DNA of 64,000 nt from contig CP154957.1 of assembly GCA_039621445.1 (NCBI GenBank), positions 29,913,778 through 29,977,777 of the forward strand. Reading direction: 5' to 3'. The stretch's first letter is position 1. Each line of letters opens with the position of its first letter. The notes under the pieces are model-generated. The model was not told the origin of the DNA and made no database searches. It saw nothing but the letters and a program-made list of their open reading frames with translations. This document shows positions 22,511 through 34,477 of the stretch, piece by piece. The position numbers were made by a program, and so were the translations under genes. The stretch comes from Euglena gracilis. Lineage: Eukaryota; Euglenida; Euglenophyceae; Euglenales.

Positions 22511-24870
22511 GGTTTATTATAGACCTCTGCAGATTCTGCATGGAAACCATCAATCCGGCTTCTTTGGCTTGAATGAAGCATTTAGCACAATAAAAATCTT
22601 TCTCATCTCTTGGGTGGGGGCATGGTCAACCTGTCATTGTTTTACCCTCCTGGGGGGATATGTGCAGGGATTGCTCATTTTGAAATGGTGTGGATAAGCC
22701 CGAAACCCCCTATACGGATAATTGCAGATCAGGACAGATAAATCCGGAAAACCCAAATTTTTGACCAGTGCAGCCATTTTTTGGCCATTGCCGTTTCTTA
22801 CTTCTTCCTGCTTCTGGGCCTTGGCTGCTTTTAGGGCATTTTTGACCACTGTCGGGCCACTCTTGTCCTTTTTATGGCATTTTTGGCTGGCCACTCTTTG
22901 TCTTTTGGCCATTTCTGTCTTTTGACTGTTTAGCCCATATTTGGCCGTTTCTGGTTGTTTCTGGCGTCCGCCATTTTGGGCCAGGGTATTTTTGACTGTT
23001 TTTGACCACTCTTTGCTTTTTGGAGGCACTTTTTTGGGGGGGCTTGTTTTTTTTTTTGGTTGGCTGCTTTTATCTGTTTCTGTTGGTCATTTCTGAGGCG
23101 ATATTATTCTCGATCCTTCTGTTCTCATTGGTTGTATCCATTATGGACGGATATCCCCAGTCAGCACAAGCATTTTTGCAACCACAGCGTGCCAAGTAAA
23201 TTATCATTCCAGTGCCAGGGAAGTAAGTAGCAAGTCAGTAGTTTTTTTTCACACCCTGAAAAAAATGATGGTCCCGGCGCTCCTCAGAACCGTCCCAAAT
23301 CATCACCCAAAATTACGACCACAGCTTCTCATCAACTGTGAGAGAAAGAATTTCCGGGCTTTCTCAAGGCCGGGGGGGGAGGGTTCCAGCCATCTGGCTG
23401 GAAATAAAGCTGCTGGCTGGACCCACCCCCTGGGCTGGACGTGGCTGGAACCCGAAAGCAAGCAAAAAAGCCCAAATCCAGCTGGGATGCATTTGTTCAG
23501 CCAATACTTTCAGGCGAAAATCAACTCTCAAAAAGGCCAGTTTTGGTCTTTTTTTGGTCCCTTTTTCCCGAAATTTTTCGGTTCAAAGCACCGAATTTTT
23601 TTCGGTCCTGCCCGGCTTTCTGGATTGTGAAAACTTCATTGCCCCTTCAAACCCCCAGGTTTTCTGAATTCGTTTTTTTGATGGGGGTAGGTTGGGTCTG
23701 GTCTGGCTAAGAAATTCCCTGGTGCTGGGCTTGTGAAAAGCCGTTGTGCATCCGGGGGTCCAGCCAGCCCGCACGTTTTTTCTTTCCAGCCAGCACCTCC
23801 CAGCCGGGCTTGGGTTGATTTCCCCTCATATGACCCTGCTGCCTCATTTTGTTAGCTTCACCTTTAAACTCATCACTCATCCGTAGTTGGGGGTTCAAAA
23901 AATTATCCGCAGTTATCCGCATTTCTCCGAAATTTTCTGTTGTCATGATCGTACACTGTTCCAAGATTTTTTCTTTGCCAAATGCCAAGTTAATTTTCAT
24001 AACTGAAGAAAATGAAAGAAAAAAAAATGGTGGCACCGGGACGCTCTTAGAACCGTCCAATATCATCTCCCAGAATTGTGAGCACAGGTGGAGCAGTGGT
24101 TTGACAACTAAATATGTCTGTGTACTGTTTGCCACCATTACGAGATTGCAAAACGGCAGAAATGCGATTTGGCGTGGAGTGGCATTGATGTCAGATATTG
24201 TGTGGACAGCTTGGGCATATCAACCTTGAATGGCAGGCTTTGCAAACTCCATTTACTGACCCAGCCAGATTCAGGCTTGTTCCAGTGTTTTTGTAGTTTT
24301 TTTCTTCTTGCTTCTCAAAAGTTCAGTTCCACCCATTTCACCAAGTTTTCATGTGTGAGATAGCAATTGAAATATATTAAAAGACGATGCATTTGATCAT
24401 CCATTTATTGCCCCCTTTGCTTTGTACAAACCAGTGCACGACAAAATCTTACATCAGTATCACTCACGCCAAATTATCGTTTCTGCTGCTCTACAATCCG
24501 GTGAAATTGAAATGGCCATTTTCAAGGGAAATGTGGGTTGGGCGGCACCAGGGTCAAAACCAAGAACAACCTCCTCCCTCTTATGGGCAGCCACCCCATA
24601 ACACAAGGTACCCCCCTCCCCCAGGGTTGGCAAAAAGAATCAACTCTTTGCATCCAACAGCCCCCCTCCCCCATTTTCGCATTGCACAGTCCCCACCCTG
24701 ACAGCAGCATGAAGTCAGTTCTCTTTTGCGGAAGTTTCCCAGTTTGTGTTCACCTTGCCATTCACCATGGGATGGCTCTGTGCCTCGTGATATCTGGTCT
24801 CAATTCCATCTGACCCCTGTTGACATCTGACTCTGAAACCCTGAGACTCATCGAACCTGCTTCATTTCAG

Positions 24871-25011
24871 CGGGGGAATGGTTGCTGCAAAAAGCTTTTT
24901 TTGAGAAACAACAGTTTCAGAAAGTCCCGGGTGGATTTGGTGGGGGAAGATTGTACCTCAAGCTCCGCAGGCGGTGGTGTTTGGAATGTTTGGTGCGATG
25001 GGTGAGGTGGG
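24871..25011 (+). CDS. Exon candidate
   Basis: Acceptor GCTTCATTTCAG, donor GATG/GGTGAGG. Reads FFEKQQFQKVPGGFGGGRLY, then LKLRRRWCLECLVRW. The same frame stays open to 25,295. Unidentified. Confidence 0.4.
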
Positions 25012-25209
25012 ACGAAAATTCAACAATATCAACTCTTCACTTCCGTGGCCCATTAGTTGAAGAAACTTTGGCTTGGCGGTGGCGGGGCAACCCAATAGGA
25101 TTACATTTTCTTGGGAAAACAAAGGGAGGAAAGGACACCGAGGGCGAAGACCTTGCGAGGCCATGTTCGCCGGTGGCTATTTTTTTAATTGTGGCAAACG
25201 GGGCTAGAG

Positions 25210-25660
25210 GTCCCCACTGCCTGCCTCGCCAGTGTTGGCTTGCGGTGCATTCTTACCCCTGGGCACACCATTTTTGGCTGACCGAGGGCTTTTGAAAGCA
25301 AAGTGTCCTTTTCGGTTGGGAGAGCCGGGCTCAAAAGGTTTTTGTGCTACGCCCTCGGCCCTCCCTCCCTGCTCGGTTATCTTCGAGGGAGTGAGAGGCA
25401 TCTTGGGCTCCGCACTCTGCCCTTTGAAGCCTGGGTGTGCGCAAAATTTAGCTGCAAGGGCACCAATCCTTTGAAAGCGGGCTGCAATAGCCTCTCCCCC
25501 CCTCCCTGTCCAATCGCGAAAACTTCTTGGGCAGAAAGCCCCTATTTTTGCAGCAACCAACTCCAGCCCCTCTGGTGGAGTGCCCCCCTGGGGATGTGCC
25601 CATTGTTTGGCCGAAAATTCCTTTCTGGTGTAAGCAAATGTGTCCTCACTCATGGCTTTA
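25210..25660. other. Open, CG-richer stretch of unclear coding strand
   Basis: Open on both strands (minus reads ARFQRIGALAAKFCAHPGFK; plus is Pro/Cys-rich). The junction TCGAGGGAGTGAGAGG and CCCTCGGCCCTCCCTCC resembles sequence at 26,490-26,560. I cannot choose a strand. Confidence 0.2.
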
Positions 25661-25754
25661 TAGGTGGTTTTAATGAGGCCAGGAGGGCTCGTACTCCCCC
25701 GAGGATAGCCCACCAGGAGGAAAGGACAAAGGAGAAAGACTTTGCTTCTACGAG

Positions 25755-26055
25755 TTCACCTGGAATTATTAACAAGGAGTATTGGATTCAACGAAGACGA
25801 TCAGCTTTATCACCTGGTGGACCAAAATTTTCGGACCTTCGACTTCAAGGAGGAAGAATTCAACTCTCCGAGCCCAACTGGAATTATTCCAGAAGTATTG
25901 CAATTACGAAGTCAAAAAATCAACAACTGGACTTCCATGAATGAGCTTCAAAGAAATTCAGACTGAACTGGAATTATTCCCAAAGCATTGCACTTACTAA
26001 GACAAGATCATCAACTGGACTTCTATGAAGAATGAATCTCAAAGAAAATCAGACT
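25755..26055. repeat. Three diverged tandem copies of about 90-105 bp
   Basis: Shared blocks: AACTGGAATTATTCC, AGTATTGCA or AGCATTGCA, ATCAACAACTGGACTTC or TCATCAACTGGACTTC, ATGAA and CTCAAAGAAA. Open in one or more frames in places, but no product recognised. Confidence 0.55.
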
Positions 26056-26539
26056 GCCAAGAAGAACTTCAAAGAACTTCCAAGAAGGCAGCTGAAGCTG
26101 GGGAAGGTGGAGAAACAGCAGCAGCTGCAGAGGCTGGAGGGGCGACAGCGCAACGTCAGTCCGTGGCCATCGCAACCCCCCCACCCCCTACCACACCATC
26201 TTCTTGTGTTTCGCCCTCTTGGTCCCTTCCTCCCCCTTCCCCTGTCGTGGGAGTCCGAGACCCCCCAACCCATGTAAGAAAATTTGTGTTCAAACGCCCT
26301 CGGTCAGAAGATGGGGGCCAGGGGGCGGAGAGGGGGGGGACCCCCGCAGGGGACAGAAGCCACGTCGTCACGTCGGAGAAGCAGCAGCAGCCAGCTCCGG
26401 CGGGGCGGCACTAAGCGCGGACTCCTGACCCAGCGCGCCAAAACAATCACAGCAAACCGCCGGCGAGCAAGGCATGGCCTCGCAATGTCTTTCCGCTTCG
26501 CCCTCGGTGTCCCTTCCTCCCCGGGCGGCTTGCCTCGAG

Positions 26540-26822
26540 GGAGTACGAGGGCCGCGGTTGTGGCATCGCAAACTGTTGATAGGCAGATTCCGTTTATTGT
26601 GGAAACACATTTTTAGATAGTAAGCCACCAATTGTATGTTGTTCTGGAACAAACATGCGCGGCCGCGTGTTTTTTCACAGAGGGATTTGCCACTACGGGC
26701 CTTGCTGCCGTGGCAGCTTGTCCATGTCCATGTCTGCCGAACGAGGGAGTGCAAGTCCTCGTCCTCCAAAAGGAGGCTGTGGGTGAGGGGGTCCTCCCGT
26801 AGGAGGGGAACATCTCCTTTTC
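26540..26822 (-). pseudogene. Decayed fragment of ORF3 N-terminus
   Basis: Aligns by eye with 46,690-47,023 of the giant element: shared blocks include CATAGGCAGATTCCGTTT (one change), GGGATTTGCCACTACGGGCC, AAGTGCAAGTCCTCGTCCTCC (near match) and GAGGGGGTCCTCCCGTAGGA. It lacks the second AARPVVA module. Minus-strand reading gives PHPQPPFGGRGLALPRS and GPVVANPSV, matching ORF3. Stops and frame changes show decay. It shows that ORF3 existed in an older copy and is not a one-off capture. Confidence 0.75.
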
Positions 26823-27691
26823 CTGAGCCTTGTTCTGCTGGTGAGTTTTTTGCAGGCAAAAAAACTCACCAACGGGTGGCGCAGGAGTGTCCTGCCAACC
26901 CATCCTGTGTTTCTTGCCTTGTGCCGTTGCTCCCTCTGGGAGGCAACTTCGCTCCGTGTGATTGCAGGCAAATCGAGACACCAAAATGATCGCTGGGATT
27001 TGCAGGTCCTCACCAAAAACCTCAACAAAAACAGAAACACCAAAAGCTAAACATGAGTCAGAGAATAGGGTTGGTTGGCTGATGCTCTTGGAAACTTGGA
27101 AACTTGGAAACGAGAAATAAACCCCAAGCTTTTGTTCGGGGCCAACAATCCTCAGTTGTGGACGAAAATGATAAAAGCGAACAAAAAAAACCAGTCAGTC
27201 TGAAGCCTGGGTACGGAGGGAGGTGGTTTCGACTTCAGGAGGGGTTGGGGTCCCCCCCTTCCAGTGTGGGTGACCAATTTTTTAAAACCCTAAAAAATAT
27301 TGCGCTTCAAAAAGACCTCCCCATTTTGCCAAGGACCTGAGAACTGAAAAAAATGGGTGAGAACCAGTGGAGGGGTGGGGGGATGAAACAGCACATGCAC
27401 TTATGGAAAAAATCTGTCAAAATTACATAATTTTTGCCGGTTGGTGGGGGGCGTCCCAGGCCCCTGAGGTCGGTCAAGACCATACCTTTGCTGAGTGACC
27501 CCCAGTGTGGGCTGGAGTGAGCACCCACTTATTCCGAATCCCCCCCCAGGTTTCAAAACCAAGGCAAAATTGCCAAAAACCCTACAGGTGTGTCACTGAA
27601 TGGCCTGGCCATGCTCCGTCCTATAATTGAAATCTCGGAGTTGGGGTCCGACCAGGGCATTGCTTTCGGACCCCCCCTGGGGGGGGATCAT

Positions 27692-27890
27692 AAAACTCGT
27701 TGATGGGGGGGTTGCCGGACTGGAAAAAGGCTGCTGGCTGGCTGGACCCGGGGTGGGTTCAAATTTTCTTGAGCAACGCCCTGTGTCCGACGCCCCCGCC
27801 AGGGCGTCGCTTGAGCGAAAGTGGACCCCATCCCCCCAGGGCAGCCAGCATCCTTTTTGCAGCCCCGGACCCCCCTCCCCATCGACGATT
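27692..27890. repeat. Foldback repeat of the GGAAAAAGGCTGCTGGCTGG family
   Basis: Arms at 27692-27745 and 27838-27890 pair over about 50 bp; an inner palindrome (TTGAGCAACGCCCTG and CAGGGCGTCGCTTGAG) lies between. Related single arms occur near 9,880, 23,400, 28,045, 30,730 and 30,975, so it is a dispersed family. Non-coding. Confidence 0.6.
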
Positions 27891-29380
27891 CAGAGTTTTA
27901 ATTGTTTTCCAGACGGTGAATCCGGGGGTGTAAATTCAGGGGTGCAAAAATGGCCCAAAAATGGGATGGATTTGGGCTGGCCAGCTCAAACTTTGGTTCA
28001 AAAAATTGGTCCAGCTCAGAGGCTGGAAAATTTGGGCTGGCTGGAAAAAGGCTGCTGGCTGCCCCCCCCCCCCCCCTGGGGTCCCCCGGCTTGAAGAACT
28101 GGCTTGAAGGTGCACATTTTTTTCTGGTGCTTTTCCTGACACTGGAAAAAATTTTTTCGTTACAGTAATTTACTTTTTTAGTTACAGTACTACTTACTTT
28201 TTTAGTTACAGTAGTTTAATGACGGAAAAAATGCACACTTCGGGGACTTCCGATCAGGAAAATTTGGACCGGCTGCAGTCAAGCCCTGCCGGCACCTGAC
28301 ACCGATTGTTGAATGAATCCATGACTCTGAGGAAGAGCATCAGCCTGCAACCCTGCTTGTTGAGCTGCTGCTTGGAGCAGTGTCCAACTTGGATGCAGGG
28401 AGTTTTATGAGTACATGAATGTATATCATCTGGCCTTCTGTTCATCCTCCGAGCTGCCTGTTGGTCCTTCAATGTCAGGGATGAGCTTCACAGGAAGCAA
28501 AGCAGCATAGGGCAAAGAGCACACGCATGGGTTTGGCCCATGGCAGCCAAAATCACATGCCTCTCCCCCCAAGCCTAATGAATACTTAATTGACAATCCA
28601 GATGGTCCGGACGGTCATTGGCCTGGGGTTCACTGACTGTGCATGAAAGGAACATGGTGACAATGTACACGGGAAAATTTATTGGGCAAAAGCACTCTTT
28701 AAGACATGGAGGTGGGGTGGCACCTGCGCCCTGAAAAACCTCCTTGCACCTTCCATCCCAGGTCCTTGCAGAGTATCCCTGCGCTGCATTCTCTGAGGTG
28801 ACCCTTCTCCAATCTGGTGACCTGAGAACCTGCAGTGGATGGTGGTGCTGTCCTGCAGAACGCTCCTTTCGAAGCTTCTCAACGGTTGGGCTCCTCCATT
28901 TCATTGAACTGCTGGAAGCAGTGTGCAACGCAGGTTGCCACCAGGGTTGAATTTGAAGCTTTCATACACAGGGGGAACAACCCCCACACTGATGGGAACA
29001 CCCATCCACCCAGCGCTGAAAAAAAAATTCCCATCGCGCTCCTATCCTATATTCCTATCCTATATGACGGTAAAATATTGAAGCATGCTTTTGCACACTT
29101 TTTTGAAAAATCGGTGAAAAAACCAACCAAAATTTTCATCCTCTGCCGCGCTTTTTTTTCTTTTGGTCCCCTCGGTCTGAAGGGGGGGGGGGTGTTTGAC
29201 TTGGTCTGCACCCCCACATTCACCACTCTGCAGGCATTCATCATCCAACCCTGAGTGCATCGGTGTCATGGCTGTGAGGTCATGTGGTCCAGCAGGTGGT
29301 TCCAGGAGTGGAACATCCGAAGCAGGCTCCTTTCAAAGGATGAGGAAGTCACCCACCCATCCTGGCACAGGGCTTCAACC

Positions 29381-29665
29381 GGCAGCCTCCCACTAAACGC
29401 CCCCCGGGGGGGTGGCCGAATAATGGGATCAGGGGGCGGCAAAATTTTTTTTGCGTTAATGATGGATTAGGGTTAGGTGCGCGAGTTCGGCCGAACTTCA
29501 GGCCTAAGTTGCGCACCTAACCCTAACCAATAAGTTAGGCCTAACCCTAACCCTAAGTCTTAACACTTACCCTATTCCATCATTAACGCAAAAAAAATTG
29601 CCGCCCCCTGATCCCACTATCCGCCCCCCCCCGGGGGGGGGGGGGCTGTTTAGTGGGAGGCTGCC
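29381..29665. mobile_element. MITE family copy 3, exact 8-bp TSD
   Basis: 285 bp with inverted ends GGCAGCCTCCCACTAAA, G/C runs, then arms TTTGCGTTAATGATGGA and telomere-like TTAGGGTTAGG tracts in opposite orientation. Flanked on both sides by CTTCAACC, an exact 8-bp duplication, which points to a hAT-type transposase acting in trans. Non-coding. Confidence 0.85.
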
Positions 29666-30446
29666 CTTCAACCACATTCTATTATTTACGGCCCCGGTGG
29701 GGGGAGGGTCACTCAGACTCTTCCAAAAAAAAATCCCCCGAAAAACCAATCAGCACCACCCCCAAGGGAGGGGGAGGGGGGGTCCGCCACTGTGGAATCC
29801 AAGGAAAATTGACCAAAAACCTGAGAGAACGCCAAAATTTTTTCTTCCTTCGGGTTTTTTGTAGACCCAGCCAGTCTCTCTGGACCAACCCCCAAGGGTG
29901 GGGCGTCGGCACTGAGTGTGTGTGTTGACGGCACTGAAACAAACCTGGTCTGAATTGTCAAAAAAATTGACGCATCTGCAAATTTGTAAAATTTGCAGAT
30001 GAAGGAAACATGAAAGCCAATCTTCCAAGAGGTTTCAGTGTGGACCAAATTGCTCAAAAACCCCCCCAGGCGCAAGGTCTGGAGCTGGAAACCAATGTTG
30101 CAATCAAAAAAAGTGCAGTTTGTCTTCGCCGAACAACTTTGTCCAATGAACACCTCCCTTCAGACTTTTGTGACCATTCAGTTTCCGTTGGACGGAGGGG
30201 GAGGGAAATGAGGTTCGCATTTCTTTCTCATTTTTGCGCATTTTCAATTTTTTTTCAGCACATTTTTTGCTACTTGACACATTTCAACAACGAGGACTGT
30301 GAACTGCCATGTTCAGGCACTTGATGCACGTTGGCTTTGCCTGGTTGAATTCTGTGCTGCAACTGCTGAGGGGGTTTTAAGTGGGAGGATTAAAGAAAAT
30401 TGCATCAACAACTTGGGATTGAATTCAGCAAAAGCCTGTTCCCCAC

Positions 30447-30611
30447 CAGTTTCATGCACTCTGATGTCACACGCAATGAAGTCCGCTGAACTTGAATTCG
30501 GGTGTCGCATCATCCTGTAGGTTACCGCCACTCCCTTGACCAACAGGTCTTCCGGTGACTGTTGCCAGGAATGAACTCCAGTTTTCACCAAATCAGACAC
30601 ACTTGAAGGCA
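30447..30611 (-). CDS. Exon candidate: end of cold-shock-like domain 3
   Basis: Reads HSWQQSPEDLLVKGVAVTYR, then MMRHPNSSSADFIACDIRV. It aligns with the 34.4-kb island (HWSQQ, G-x-x-VT, ADF-x-A-x-xI-x-V). Donor-like GTGGGG follows at 30446. The sequence just after the donor also resembles that after the 34.3-kb donor, so the domain probably spread by segmental duplication. Confidence 0.5.
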
Positions 30612-31063
30612 CAAAAAGGCTGGGCCTTGGGGCCGAGATGTGTGGGGCTGGGGGGGGGGGGGTTGGACACCCCTCCAACCTCGAAAGGGGGCCCAGAAAA
30701 AAACAAAACGTTGGGTGGGGGTCCCAGGTTGGAAAAAGGCTTCTGGCTGGCTGGACCCCCCCGGGGGGGTGAAATTTTCTGAGCAACGCCCCACTCGGAG
30801 GGACCCACTTTTAGGGTCAAGGAAAAAAACCCTGCCAAAAAACAGGCGAGAAATGGCCTTTCCCCCGCCTCCGGGGTGACCTCATCCCCTGTAGTGGGGG
30901 GGTCGAGCCGGGACCCACCCCCTCACCCAGGTCACGAAGCTGAGAATATCACTGCCCTGCCCTGCCATGGCTTCAAATTTTCTTAAGCAACGCCCTGAGC
31001 CCAAGCCAACCCAGGTTAATGCAGAATTCCAGGGCATTTCAACTGCCAGTGCCCCACCCCCAC

Positions 31064-31262
31064 CAGGAAGCCATTGTGCTGCGGCCATTGTGGGTTCGGT
31101 TCCTCCCTGTGTTCCACTCGTCAATGAAGAAGTGGACAGTTCTTTGGCCATCAATTGGAGGGGTGATCCAGCCACAGCTCCTGCCATATTGCTCCACCTT
31201 GACCTCTAGGTTCAGAACAAACCCATGGACAGTCTGCCCTGGTTGTGGAGTTGGGATCTCAG
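31064..31262 (-). CDS. Exon candidate: first half of cold-shock-like domain 3
   Basis: Reads PQPGQTVHGFVLNLEVKVEQ, then YGRSCGWITPPIDGQRTVHF and FIDEW. PGQTVHGFVLN parallels PGEVVNGYVMN of domain 2; CGWI and VHFFIDEW correspond to the FGFI and VFVH strands. Donor CTG/GTGGGG, the same form as in the 30.5-kb island. Confidence 0.5.
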
Positions 31263-31676
31263 AAGCAGGCATTTGCTAAAGGACCCCGGGGGGTACTGGC
31301 TAGCAAATCGGCCAGACACTGGAAAAAATGGACTAGCTAGAACCCCCCCTCCCCCCCCGGGGGGGGGGGGTCCGGGGGTCCCCCGAACTGGAAAAAAGAG
31401 GTTTTTAATAGGTTTTTGGCTGATTTTGGGGGGTCCCAAAAAAATTTTCGGCGCTTCGCGCCGGTCACTGGAAAAAAAATTTCCACCAGCTAGCCCTGCT
31501 GCTAGCCAGGGATGGATGGGAAGCCTTGATGGGGGGGGGGGGGTGGGTCGGACCCCCCTCCCGACACGGGGGGGGGGACCCCCCCTCCTACCTCAAAACT
31601 GAGGGGGGGCCGAAAAATTTTTCAATTTCATGGACGGGCAAAGGGCCGGAAATCGGGTCGAAATCGGTCAAAAATC

Positions 31677-33889
31677 CTAGTCGGCCGACCACCCACTCTA
31701 ATGTAGTTACGGGCCAGTCTCGCCGACTTTTAAGCCCCCCCCCCTGTGAAAAAACTTTTGTCCAAATCACCTCAACACCAGTCAAAACCCACCCAAATGG
31801 CTCCAGAACCCCCCAATCGGGGGTGAATATATGTCCATTTTGGGCCACTTTTGGCAAAAGAACACCTCTCCCCGTTGTGTGTCAAAATTTGCACAAAAAG
31901 GACTTAGCCCTCCAAGTATGTTGTCAACACAGAAGGGATTTTGTTACTGTACCTTTCCGATTATTTTCCCCGGTCGATTATTCCCCCCCCCACTTTCGGC
32001 CCAAAAAACAGGAAAGCCGGACCCGGGCGATTATTTTCCCCCCAAAATTTTTGGACTTTCTGGGTGACAAACGCAAAGGAAAGTGCTCATGATGTGTGGA
32101 GATTTGCAAGTATACCAGTTTGGGGTTCCTTCCACGTTGGGGTTTGGTCCCAGTGCACCATGACACAATTCTCCCCAAGTAATTTCTGCACATTGATGAT
32201 GTACCTGCGAAATCGGTCCACTTTCTGGAGCAGGTTGGTTGGGATCTTTTTCTTCAGTGACGTCACAGACTTTAGACGTAGCCCCCACCTCAGTCGAAAT
32301 CTTCTCACCCAGTCGTCACTTACCTACATTGCGGGCACCAGATGTGCCTCGCTTCTTGTTCACAGCCTTCATACATGGCTTCACGGGCATAACAAAAGTA
32401 CCTGCAGCGGGGGACCCGGGCGATTATTTCCCCCCCCTGGTTTCTGGCTCCGTGGGGGGGGAAATAATAATAATAATAATAAATCAAAAAGGTGTAGTAT
32501 TTGAGGGGGGTGGGGGGGGGGGCGCGGAGCCCCCCCCCCCGCCTATGCCAAAGTGCGCCACAAAAATGACTCAGCCCCCGAGTATGTTGCCAACACAGAA
32601 GGGATTTTGTTATCTGAGGCTCGGATGGGGGTGGAGGGGGGAGTTTTCTATATCGAGAACTGTGTCCCAGACGCCGGTTCGGGCGGGAAACCTGTGCCTG
32701 GGACGCCGGTTCGGGCGGTACAGGTTTCCCGCCCGAACCGGCGTCTGGGACACAGTTTTTGAAACCGTGGCTAGGGGGCTCCGGTTTCATGCCCGAACCG
32801 GCGGCTAGGGAATCACGGCCAATTTCGCCCAAAATACCCATGTTTGGGGCAGTTTTGGGCAATTTTGGCCCAAATGGGCCGCCGGTCAAAAATGGCAGAT
32901 TTCACACTTATGAAGGCATGTTACCCATTAATCGAAAGCTCTTTTAAAGGGCTTTCGACAGATGGCCACAGGATTCGGCCATAATGCATGCAGCGCTTAT
33001 TTTCAGCGATCGTGTATTACAAAATTTGACATCCTAATTTGTCAAATCCCACAGCTCAGGTTGCATATTGCATATCAAACGAAAGGTCTCGCCAACACCT
33101 TTCGCTTGGTGCCCACAGAACTCAGCCAGATTGCAAAGCGCCCTCAAAATCAGCGATCGCATTTTTCCGCATTTTCGGACCCATTTGCATATCTGAAATT
33201 CCACTTTTCAGCTGCCATGTTGCCCATCGATCGAAAGCTCTTCTCAAGGGCTTTCAGCAGATGGCCTTAGATTTCTGCCATGCTGCGTGGTATTCTATTT
33301 CAGAAATTCTCCAAAATTGGCCAAAAGGAAACTTTTCCTCAAAAAACCCCAATTTTTGGCCCAAGACCACCCAAAAACTGCTAAAATATGAATGCCACCT
33401 GTCTTCAAACCCTTTTGGACACTTTTTGGCACTTTTTATTTCGGGTCCCCCAGACGCCGTTTTCACGCCCGAACCGGCGTCTGGGACGCCGGTTCGGCGC
33501 GGAAGTTTCCCGCCCGAACCGGCGTCCCAGACGCCGGTTCGGGCATGAAACCGGAGCCCCCAGACACGGTTTCAGCCTGTCGTGATGCAGAATGCTTGCA
33601 TTTCTGAAGGATTTTCATGTAATCCCTGTTTCATCATTGGTTTTTTACCCCTCCGGACCCCATCAAGGGCCCACCGACCCCCCACCGACCAAAGGTTTCC
33701 ATCTGGGGGTGTTTATTTAGGCGTAAGACACTTGTTTGGACCCATCCGGACCATTTTCCGGGTGATTTGGGCCCGCCACAGACCATTTTTATGACCACCG
33801 ACTAGTTTGCATACAGTTTTCTTCATGGGGGGGGGGCTTAAAAGTCGGCGAGAGATTAACTACATTAGAGTGGGTGGTCGGCCGACTAA
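31677..33889. mobile_element. 2.2-kb TIR element with nested elements
   Basis: Left arm 31677-31745 and right arm 33827-33889 are inverted copies over about 65 bp (CTAGTCGGCCGACCACCCAC, TAATGTAGTTA, CGCCGACTTTTAAGCCCCCC). The interior has no transposase-like ORF, so the element is non-autonomous. It contains a second inverted-repeat pair (32761-33571) and direct repeats. More copies of the GGTCGGCCGACC palindrome lie just outside at 33,890-33,995. The element splits the cold-shock-like exon array. Confidence 0.7.
32761..33571. repeat. Nested inverted-repeat pair with CGCCGGTTCGGGC clusters
   Basis: 32761-32810 and 33524-33571 are inverted copies (GAAACCGTG, GGGGCTCCGGTTTCATGCCC, GAACCGGCG). 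Adjacent clusters (32,665-32,760; 33,450-33,545) repeat CCAGACGCCGGTTCGGGC in both orientations. Between them, a block with ATCGAAAGCTCTT and GGGCTTTC occurs twice, about 300 bp apart (32,920-33,010 and 33,220-33,300). Confidence 0.65.
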
Positions 33890-34311
33890 TCCGCCGACCA
33901 CCCACTACCTCCCCCCCCCCCCTGTCTCGCCGACTAGCTGCCGACTAGGCCTAGTCGGCCGACCAATTGGGTGGTCGGCCGACCACCCACTACCCCCCCC
34001 CCCCCAGTCTGCCGCCTGGAGCCACCTGTCCAGGAGGGGGGGGGGGTGGGGGGTCCGGACCCCCTCTCAACATCTGGGGGGGGGGGTGGTCCGGACCCAC
34101 CTTACCCCCCCAGGGGGGGGTTGTCGGGAGCCCCCCCCCCTGCCAACCTACCTCAATACCGAAGGGCTTCCCATCCATCCCTGCTGCTAGCAGACCCCCC
34201 CCGAGGGGTCTGCTAGGAATCCCACTGGCCGAATTTGGACCAGCTGCAGTCCAGCCCCACCCCCCCCCCCCCAGGGGGGTGCTGCAATCCCTTAAGCAAA
34301 TGCCTGCTCAC

Positions 34312-34477
34312 AAGGTTGGCTTGTTCTGACTAAAATATTGTGCGCCTCGAAATCTGCGATCCTTTGCTTCCGACTTGGCATCAATTTGAATGTCACCGGC
34401 AACCCCACAACAGGCTTTTGCTGGCTCCAATGCCAGGGACCAGCCCCCAAGGGTTTTCCAAAGGACCCCCCGGAAAA
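34312..34477 (-). CDS. Exon candidate: end of cold-shock-like domain 2
   Basis: Clear acceptor CACCTTTTCCAG before 34477 and donor GTGAGC after 34312. Reads GKPLGAGPWHWSQQKPVVGL, then PVTFKLMPSRKQRIADFEAH and NILV. The V-T-F-K-L-M...ADF-x-A-x-NI pattern matches the C-terminal strands of the fold and recurs at 30.5 kb. Confidence 0.5.

Noticed and set aside
30880-31210. Minus-strand ORF over 30,882-31,187
   Set aside because: Out of frame with the cold-shock-like exon on the same strand and Gly/Ala-rich; treated as a shadow.
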